This document shows, one piece after another, positions 34,734 through 40,088 of a stretch of DNA of 40,088 nt. Origin of the DNA: Gammaproteobacteria bacterium (GTDB lineage: Bacteria > Pseudomonadota > Gammaproteobacteria > Pseudomonadales > Azotimanducaceae). The stretch's first letter is position 1. Each line of letters opens with the position of its first letter. The stretch is taken from NCBI GenBank assembly GCA_009839505.1, contig VXPO01000103.1, positions 1 to 40,088 on the forward strand, read 5' to 3'. Both the position numbers and the translations under genes were made by a program. The notes under the pieces were generated by a model. It was given only the letters and a program-made list of their open reading frames with translations. It had not been told where the DNA came from and did not search any database.

Positions 34734-37256
34734 TCAGTGCGCCGACGAGGTGGTGGTCAACCGTTCGCCCAAACGTGCAAGGGCGCGGTCGAGGTCCGGC
34801 ACCGTGGTGAGCAGGGCGTCCATGGGGTCGCCCATGCGTTTCAGGCGGCCGACCGCGTTCTTCAGGTGGTAGTTCGAGTTCTTTAGGCGCCGGTTCAGCT
34901 CGGACCACTTGACCGGCATGGACACGGACGCCGCGGTCTCCGCACGTGCCGACAGCGGCGCTACCAGCAGTTGACCGTGGCCGTTCTGCAGGTAGTCGAT
35001 GTAGACCTTGCCGTCGCGCTGACGGACGGCGCGGTTGATGGTGCAGATGTCCCCCCGGCGGGCGACGATGACCCGGGCCAGCAGTTCGCCCAGAGTACGT
35101 GCCTGATCGTGGGTCAACTGCCGGGCCAGGGGGAGCAGGATGTGCAAGCCGCTTGCGCCGCTCGTCTTCAGGAACCCAGGTAGGTCGATCTCGTCAAGGA
35201 GTTCCTTGATGGCCTTTGCGGCGTCCAGTACGTGGACGAACGGAGCGTCCTTGGGATCGAGGTCGAGGACGCACCAGTCCGGGTGTTCGAGGTCCGTGAT
35301 GCGGCAGTGCCAGGCGTGGATCGGGATCGCACCCATGTTTGCGAGGTACACGAGCGACTCGACGTTCTGCACGACAAAATAGTTGACCTCCCGTTCGGCG
35401 GACTCGCTCCACAGGGTCTTGCGCGTCAACCAATCGGGTACGAAGGCGGGGGCGTCGCGCTGGTAGAACGACTTGCCATGGATGCCATCCGGGAACCGGG
35501 TCAGCACCAGCGGCCTGTCGGCGAGGTACGGCAGCATCCACGGGGCGACGGTCTCGTAGTAGTGGAGCAGATCCCCCTTGGTCAGGTTCTTCTCGGGGAA
35601 GAAGACCTTGTCGACATTGGTGGCGATGACCTCGCGCGCCGGTTCGACATCCACCTCGGCGACCATTGGCTCGTCGTAGGCGGTCACGCATTCGGTCGGC
35701 TTCTTGTCGTCGCGGAAGCGCACGAAGACGGGATGTCTCAACTGGCCATCGGCGGAGTACTCGCGGAACTCCACCTCGCACACCAGCACCGGATCCACCC
35801 AGCGGTAGGCGGCCCCCGGCGTCAGTTCATCGCCCGCCTTCAGTGGCGACAGGCGCTCCTTGGCTTCCCGCCGGTTCGCTTCGCCGAGCCCGGATCCGAC
35901 GCGGCCGCAGAACACCAGTTCGCCGCCCCGATACTCGGCCAGTGCCAACGCCCCGATGTCGTGGGCGTTCGACTTCACCTGTGTCCATCCGGCAACCACG
36001 AAGTCCGCCGACCGCCGGGCGCGGACCTTCCGCCAATCGGGACTTCGGCCGTTGCGATAGGGTGAGTCGGCACGTTTGCCCACGACACCTTCGAGCCCGA
36101 TTCTCGTCAGTGCCTCGAACGCCTCGATACCGTTGCCGTCGACGTGTTCCGAGTAGCGAATCGGACCGGCGGCCGGGAGCATGCGGGCGAGCAGGCTCTT
36201 GCGCAGGGTCAGCGGCTGTCCCTTGAGGTCGTGGCCGCAGGCATGGAGCAGGTCGAACGCGTAGCAGGTAACCGGGTCGTGCATCGAGGCGCGAGCGAGC
36301 GCCGCGTGGCCGCGCAGCGCCGCTCGTCGCTGCAGCCGCGAGAAGTTGGGAATGCCGCGGCCGTCGAGCACCACGACTTCGCTGTCCAGGACGAACTCGC
36401 GATAGGGCAGCGCAGCGGCGCACTTCACGATCTCGGGGAACAACGGCGTCAGGTCCACACCGCGGCGCGACCGAAGCGTCACGCTGTCGTCCTGCCGTTC
36501 GACCATCAACCGATAGCCGTCGTACTTGATTTCGTAGATCCAGCCATCGCGGTGGAACGGTTCCGAAGGCGTCGCCAGCATCGGCTCTTCGACCAAAGAA
36601 CGCGTGGACGGAGGGGGTGGCGTGATCTCGCCTAGGTGCTCGACGAAGGCGGCTTCGATGCTCTCGGCCTGGTCGAGATTCTCCACCGTGAGGCCGGAGA
36701 ACACGGAGTCGTCCGACAACTCGACATCCGTCCTGGCCCAGTCGTCACGCTCCTTGATCAGCAACCACTCCTTGCCGGTGTTCTCCTTGCCCTTGAGACG
36801 GATAAGGGTGAAACGGCCGCGGAGTTTGTGACCGTTCAATTCGAACAGGAGCTTGCCGTCCGAAAACCCGGTCGAGAAGTCCTCGAGTTCGATGTAGGTG
36901 CCCTGGTCCCAGACGATGACGTTGCCGGCGCCGTAGTTGCCGTCCGGGATGCGACCCTCGAAGTCGGCGTAGTCCAGGGGGTGATCCTCCACCAAGGCGG
37001 CGAAGCGCTTGTCCTCGGGGTCCAGGGACGGTCCCTTGGGTACCGCCCAGGAACGCAGCACGTCGTCGACCTCGAGACGGAAGTCCCAGTGGAGGCGGGT
37101 CGCCGCGTGCTGTTGGACGACGAAGAGTCGCGCAGGTCCGGTGGCACCCTCGCGCCGGACGGAGTCGAAAGGCTCGGGAGTCTCGGATGCGCGGCGTTTC
37201 TCGCGATACGCCGCTAGACTCCTTGAGCGGCGCTGATGGTCACCTGCAGGTTGCAT
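34734..37256 (-). CDS. ligD: DNA ligase D (bacterial NHEJ), phosphoesterase-ligase-polymerase
   Basis: The 840-residue protein carries all three LigD domains. The N-terminal 3'-phosphoesterase (about 40-190) has HAATRLHWDFRLE, VEDHP and the GNYGAGNVIVWDQG block. The ATP-dependent ligase (about 225-520) has EIKYDGYR with the adenylated Lys, and a VVGKRADSPYRNGRSPDW block. The C-terminal primase-polymerase (about 545-830) has VLDLDP and the SGASGLHILLPL block. It joins double-strand breaks with Ku. It is divergent from ku at 37488, across 231 bases. The PE-LIG-POL order is that of Pseudomonas-type LigD, while mycobacterial LigD begins with the polymerase. Confidence 0.96.
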   Translation of the reverse strand: MQPAGDHQRRSRSLAAYREKRRASETPEPFDSVRREGATGPARLFVVQQHAATRLHWDFRLEVDDVLRSWAVPKGPSLDPEDKRFAALVEDHPLDYADFEGRIPDGNYGAGNVIVWDQGTYIELEDFSTGFSDGKLLFELNGHKLRGRFTLIRLKGKENTGKEWLLIKERDDWARTDVELSDDSVFSGLTVENLDQAESIEAAFVEHLGEITPPPPSTRSLVEEPMLATPSEPFHRDGWIYEIKYDGYRLMVERQDDSVTLRSRRGVDLTPLFPEIVKCAAALPYREFVLDSEVVVLDGRGIPNFSRLQRRAALRGHAALARASMHDPVTCYAFDLLHACGHDLKGQPLTLRKSLLARMLPAAGPIRYSEHVDGNGIEAFEALTRIGLEGVVGKRADSPYRNGRSPDWRKVRARRSADFVVAGWTQVKSNAHDIGALALAEYRGGELVFCGRVGSGLGEANRREAKERLSPLKAGDELTPGAAYRWVDPVLVCEVEFREYSADGQLRHPVFVRFRDDKKPTECVTAYDEPMVAEVDVEPAREVIATNVDKVFFPEKNLTKGDLLHYYETVAPWMLPYLADRPLVLTRFPDGIHGKSFYQRDAPAFVPDWLTRKTLWSESAEREVNYFVVQNVESLVYLANMGAIPIHAWHCRITDLEHPDWCVLDLDPKDAPFVHVLDAAKAIKELLDEIDLPGFLKTSGASGLHILLPLARQLTHDQARTLGELLARVIVARRGDICTINRAVRQRDGKVYIDYLQNGHGQLLVAPLSARAETAASVSMPVKWSELNRRLKNSNYHLKNAVGRLKRMGDPMDALLTTVPDLDRALARLGERLTTTSSAH

Positions 37257-37287
37257 TTTGGTTCCACGGTCGGGAACGCTCCTTGAC

Positions 37288-37307
37288 GCCTCGCGTACTC
37301 GCGAGGC
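37288..37307. promoter_or_regulatory. Perfect palindromic hairpin in the ligD-ku intergenic region
   Basis: GCCTCGCG-TACT-CGCGAGGC is an 8-base perfect stem. It is framed by a longer imperfect inverted repeat, ACGCTCCTTG with CAAGGAGTGT. It lies 32 bases before the ligD start and could be an operator or part of the ligD leader. Confidence 0.35.
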
Positions 37308-37427
37308 GCGCTAGGTCGGTTCCGCGCGCCAAGGAGTGTCGCCCTCCCGGAGACGTAGCGGCAGGAATCCACTACGCCCTTGCTTGTTTGGTGTGTGCAG
37401 CACTCTTGAATCGCGCCTCGCTGCGCC

Positions 37428-37456
37428 TTGAGGACAAGCCCGAAGGCAGCTATATT
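37428..37456 (+). promoter_or_regulatory. Sigma-70-type promoter of ku
   Basis: TTGAGG (37428-37433) and TATATT (37451-37456) are separated by exactly 17 bases, and the ku ATG lies 31 bases further on. The match is good in an otherwise GC-rich region. Confidence 0.7.
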
Positions 37457-37487
37457 CGCCGTCGGCCTGACCACAGGGAGATGTCAC

Positions 37488-38333
37488 ATGGCCGCCCGCC
37501 CCATGGCTTCTGGAACGATCTCGTTCGGCCTGGTGTCGATCCCGTGCAAGCTCTTCACCACGGCCGACAATACTCGCGCTGTCCGTTTCAACTATCTCAG
37601 CAAGGACGGTTCGCGCCTGCGCCAGCAGTATATCCGCGCGTCCGACGGCGAGGTAGTCGACCGGGAGGAGCGGATTCAGGGCTACGAGTTCGCCAAAGGC
37701 CAGTACGTTACGTTCACCGACGAGGAATTGAAGGCGCTGAATGTCGTCGCTACCAATTCCATCGACATCGACGAGTTCATACCGCTGGCCGAAGTCGAGC
37801 GCATCTACATCGAGCGGGTCTACTACCTGGGTCCCGACAAGGGTGCGTCGCGTTCCTACCACCTGCTGCGCGCCGCCTTGGAAAAGACCGAACGTGCGGC
37901 TCTCGCACGTTACGCGGCTCGGGGCAAGAGCTACCTCGTGCTCATCCGGCCGATGGGCGAGGGCCTCGTCATGGAGCAGCTCAAGCACTCCGACGAGTTG
38001 CGCGGGCAGGACGAGGTTCCGCTCGACACCTGCGACGTCGAGGAGGCCGAACTCGAACTGGCGATCCAGATCATCGAGCAGCGTGCCAACGAGGCTTTCG
38101 AGCCCGAGAACTACAAGGACGAGGTGAGGGAGCGCATTCTGGAACTGATCCAGCAGAAGGTCGACGGTCAGGACATCTCCGTGGCACCGGAAGAGCAGAC
38201 CGAAACCAAGATCATCGATCTCATGGAAGCGCTCAAGCAATCCGTGGGTGACCGCAAACCCGCCAAGCGGGCCCGTCCGGCGAAGACTGCGGACGTGGGG
38301 AGGAGTACCGCGAAGAAACAGTCCAGCGGCTGA
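37488..38333 (+). CDS. ku: Ku protein (bacterial NHEJ)
   Basis: The 281-residue Ku homodimer subunit binds DNA ends and recruits LigD. The N-terminus reads MAARPMASGTISFGLVSIPC, the hallmark bacterial Ku start. The core has YYLGPDKGASRSYHLLRAAL and a RGKSYLVLIRP block, and the tail is short and basic (KPAKRARPAKTADVGRS), as expected for DNA binding. The ATG follows GGGAG by a normal spacing; an open frame upstream to 37428 overlaps the promoter and is not used. The MerR-TPR gene starts one base after its stop, and the two are probably co-transcribed. Confidence 0.96.
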   Translation: MAARPMASGTISFGLVSIPCKLFTTADNTRAVRFNYLSKDGSRLRQQYIRASDGEVVDREERIQGYEFAKGQYVTFTDEELKALNVVATNSIDIDEFIPLAEVERIYIERVYYLGPDKGASRSYHLLRAALEKTERAALARYAARGKSYLVLIRPMGEGLVMEQLKHSDELRGQDEVPLDTCDVEEAELELAIQIIEQRANEAFEPENYKDEVRERILELIQQKVDGQDISVAPEEQTETKIIDLMEALKQSVGDRKPAKRARPAKTADVGRSTAKKQSSG

Positions 38334-38334
38334 C

Positions 38335-39216
38335 GTGAACCCCGGCAGGTCACCCTTGCGGCGCACTCGTTCTCCCGGCGGGACGCGGGTTGGTGGCTAT
38401 CGCACGCGCGAAGTCGCCAAGTTGATTGGGCTCAAACCGGACATGATCCGCCGCGTGGTGCGCCACGGCCTCATCGAACCGACACGAGGCAGGGGCAACG
38501 AGTTCCGCTTCTCCTTCCAGGACATGATCCTGCTGCGCACGGCCAAGGGTCTGCTCGATGCGGATGTACCGGCGCGCCGGACCCTCTCCGCGCTGGTCAG
38601 GCTGCGCGACCGCCTTGATGTCGACGGTCGTCGACGGCCCTTGTCGTCCATGCGCATCGTCGCCGAAGGCAGCACCGTGATGGTGCGGGAGCAGGACGCA
38701 TTGTGGGACGCGGAGACGGGCCAGGGCCACTTCGCCTTCGATGTGGAGAACCTCGCCGGCGAGGTGTGCACGTTGGCGAAGCGCAACCTCGATGTCGCTC
38801 GGCAGAGCGATGATCTCGACAGCGACGATTGGTACAACCTCGGCCTCGACCTCGAGGAGACCGCGCCCGACAAGGCGCCCGAGGCCTACCGGCGGGCAGT
38901 CACGCTCAACCCCGCCAACGCGGACGCGCACGTCAACCTAGGCCGTCTGTTCCAAGTCCGGGGTGATCTGCGCCGGGCGAAGCGGCACTACCAGGCGGCG
39001 CTGGAAGCGGTTCCCGAACATCAGCTGGCGCTGTACAACCTGGGCACCGTATTCGACGAACTCGACGAACTGGACAGTGCCGTCACGTACTACCACCAGG
39101 CGCCACAGATTCCCGACGCCCACTACAACCTGGCGCGCATCTTCGAGGTCCGGGGCGACGAACTCGCCTTCCGGCGCCACATGCGCCGGTACGAATCCCT
39201 GGTCGAGAACGAATAG
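38335..39216 (+). CDS. MerR-family HTH protein with tetratricopeptide repeats
   Basis: The roughly 293-residue protein has a MerR-like winged helix (GGYRTREVAKLIGLKPDMIR to RFSFQDMILLRTA, about residues 20-75). A linker follows, then three to four TPR motifs (DDWYNLGLDLEETAPDKAPE, AHVNLGRLFQVRGDLRRAKR, LALYNLGTVFDELDELDSAV, AHYNLARIFEVRGDE). It is a DNA-binding protein with a protein-interaction array instead of the usual MerR ligand domain. I chose GTG 38335, one base after the ku stop. The frame stays open upstream inside ku and gives no conserved sequence. It may regulate or assist the NHEJ genes, by position only. Confidence 0.8.
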   Translation: MNPGRSPLRRTRSPGGTRVGGYRTREVAKLIGLKPDMIRRVVRHGLIEPTRGRGNEFRFSFQDMILLRTAKGLLDADVPARRTLSALVRLRDRLDVDGRRRPLSSMRIVAEGSTVMVREQDALWDAETGQGHFAFDVENLAGEVCTLAKRNLDVARQSDDLDSDDWYNLGLDLEETAPDKAPEAYRRAVTLNPANADAHVNLGRLFQVRGDLRRAKRHYQAALEAVPEHQLALYNLGTVFDELDELDSAVTYYHQAPQIPDAHYNLARIFEVRGDELAFRRHMRRYESLVENE

Positions 39217-39271
39217 ACGCGACTCAACCGTCGTCTCCATGGGAGGTCGGTGTGGCTGGGCCGGAGGCGAA

Positions 39272-39300
39272 CCCGGCACACAGCGAAGCGAAGTGCCGGG
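39272..39300 (+). terminator. Hairpin downstream of the ku/MerR-TPR operon
   Basis: CCCGGCAC and GTGCCGGG form an 8-base perfect stem around a 13-base loop, 55 bases after the stop. No T-run follows immediately. Confidence 0.4.
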
Positions 39301-39358
39301 CCGGCTATGGGGCGCTTTCATACAGAAACAGCCTGGACGTGATATGTCCTCTGTTTTT

Positions 39359-39377
39359 GAGATTCATTTTCATTAGC
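39359..39377 (+). promoter_or_regulatory. Fur box upstream of bacterioferritin
   Basis: GAGATTCATTTTCATTAGC, read on the minus strand, matches the 19-base consensus GATAATGATAATCATTATC at 14 positions. It is an AT-rich island in GC-rich DNA, 17 bases before the -35 element. That placement suits activation or derepression as well as direct repression by iron-bound Fur. Confidence 0.65.
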
Positions 39378-39394
39378 AATATCAATAAGTTGCG

Positions 39395-39423
39395 TTGATG
39401 AGGCCTCAGTCGGCAGGTATAGT
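39395..39423 (+). promoter_or_regulatory. Promoter of bfr
   Basis: TTGATG (39395-39400) and TATAGT (39418-39423) are spaced 17 bases apart. The ATG follows 33 bases later, with GAGGAGG in between. Confidence 0.68.
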
Positions 39424-39456
39424 CCATGGCCTGAACCCGGCGTGAGGAGGACACCG

Positions 39457-39927
39457 ATGAAGCCCCAGGATCCGAAGATCATCGACTACCTGAACCAAGT
39501 CCTGAAGAACGAGTTGACGGCGATCAACCAGTACTTCCTGCACGCGCGCATGTTCAAGGACTGGGGGCTCAAGGAGCTTGGCGAGCACGAGCATGCCGAG
39601 TCCATCGACGAGATGAAGCATGCCGATAAGCTCATCGAGAGGATCCTGTTCCTGGACGGGCTGCCGAACCTCCAAGACCTGGGCAAACTGCGCGTCGGCG
39701 AGAACGTCCCCGAGATGCTCGCCTGCGATCTGGCGCTGGAGATGGACGCGATGCCGGTTCTGCGCGAATGCGTCGCCTACTCCGAGTCGGTCTCGGACTT
39801 CGTCACCCGAGAATTGTTCGAGGACATCCTCACGTCCGAGGAGGAGCACGTGGATTGGCTGGAGACCCAGCTTGATCTGATCGAGAAGACGGGCCTCGAG
39901 AACTACCTCCAGTCGCAGATGGGGTGA
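39457..39927 (+). CDS. bfr: Bacterioferritin
   Basis: The 156-residue protein is a 24-subunit iron store. The sequence closely follows E. coli Bfr: [54 protein letters not shown] and [15 protein letters not shown]. Ferroxidase ligands (Glu in NELTA, Glu and His in DEMKHAD, Glu and His in EEEH) and the heme-ligating Met of DEMKHAD are present, so this is a functional heme-binding form. The ATG at 39457 has GAGGAGG upstream; an earlier ATG at 39442 lacks one. Control by the Fur box at 39359 is likely. The remaining 161 bases to the window end hold no recognisable gene. Confidence 0.96.
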   Translation: MKPQDPKIIDYLNQVLKNELTAINQYFLHARMFKDWGLKELGEHEHAESIDEMKHADKLIERILFLDGLPNLQDLGKLRVGENVPEMLACDLALEMDAMPVLRECVAYSESVSDFVTRELFEDILTSEEEHVDWLETQLDLIEKTGLENYLQSQMG

Positions 39928-40088
39928 CGCAGACCCGTCGCCCTCGGGCCACGCAAGGGACCGCCGCCGTGGGGATGCGACATCGCCCATTACAAACGCG
40001 GGACCCGTGCGTCGGGTTGCCCACCCTTTGCCTACCGTGCCTCGTTTGCTTGAGGACCGGCCCCGTGGACAAAGCGTGGACAACCCGA

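Noticed and set aside
1-40088. CRISPR arrays, tRNA or rRNA genes
   Set aside because: No regularly spaced repeats and no tRNA- or rRNA-like sequence were seen in the intergenic regions.
39928-40088. Possible gene at the right edge
   Set aside because: No reading frame with recognisable sequence; 161 bases without a supported feature.

Overview
This is a GC-rich proteobacterial chromosome segment, most likely from a gammaproteobacterium. The grounds are an RND/LolA-like/outer-membrane-protein export set, a DUF6491-like secreted protein, a classical heme bacterioferritin with a Fur box, and a LigD/Ku repair pair. No rRNA, tRNA or CRISPR array was seen, so the taxonomic call is an inference from gene content. 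The only mobile-looking sequence is one short non-coding inverted-repeat element at 9162-9477.

Layout. 1-960 (minus strand, cut by the window edge) is the N-terminal part of a xanthine dehydrogenase/aldehyde oxidase-type molybdopterin subunit. 1043-3403 is an RND/MMPL-type exporter. 3476-17175 is RiPP cluster A: a short HlyD-like adaptor, a C39-peptidase ABC transporter, a second NHLP-type ABC transporter, the inverted-repeat element, an NHLP-leader/terpene-cyclase-like fusion, an AlkB-like diiron hydroxylase fused to a GlnE-like domain, a fused cyclodehydratase/YcaO protein, a protein of unknown family, and on the opposite strand a precursor peptide ending LCCCW. 17474-19575 holds a LolA-like periplasmic protein and a probable outer-membrane beta-barrel. 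19797-32341 is RiPP cluster B: a flavin-dependent tryptophan-halogenase-like enzyme, a full-length HlyD adaptor, the same two ABC transporters, a second AlkB-GlnE fusion, a second copy of the unknown family, a cytokinin-dehydrogenase-like FAD oxidase, and on the opposite strand a precursor ending LCCCL. The rest is ordinary: an M32 carboxypeptidase, a DUF6491-like protein, divergent ligD and ku, a MerR-TPR protein and bacterioferritin.

How the genes may work together. Both precursors have a nitrile-hydratase-like leader (NHLP) ending in an Ala-Gly site followed by only five residues, Leu-Cys-Cys-Cys-Trp or Leu-Cys-Cys-Cys-Leu. The C39 peptidase/ABC transporters should remove the leader and export the product. 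The one YcaO protein, in cluster A, is the obvious candidate to convert the three cysteines to thiazolines in both precursors. The halogenase, FAD oxidase, AlkB-GlnE fusions, leader-cyclase fusion and unknown family would be further tailoring enzymes. The two precursor genes share a 12-base upstream motif at an identical distance from the -35 element, which suggests co-regulation.

The main candidate for an undescribed system is this paired tri-cysteine NHLP pathway, with its AlkB-GlnE and leader-cyclase fusions. The order of chemistry and the final product are inference; domain identities, motifs and gene arrangement are read from the sequence.
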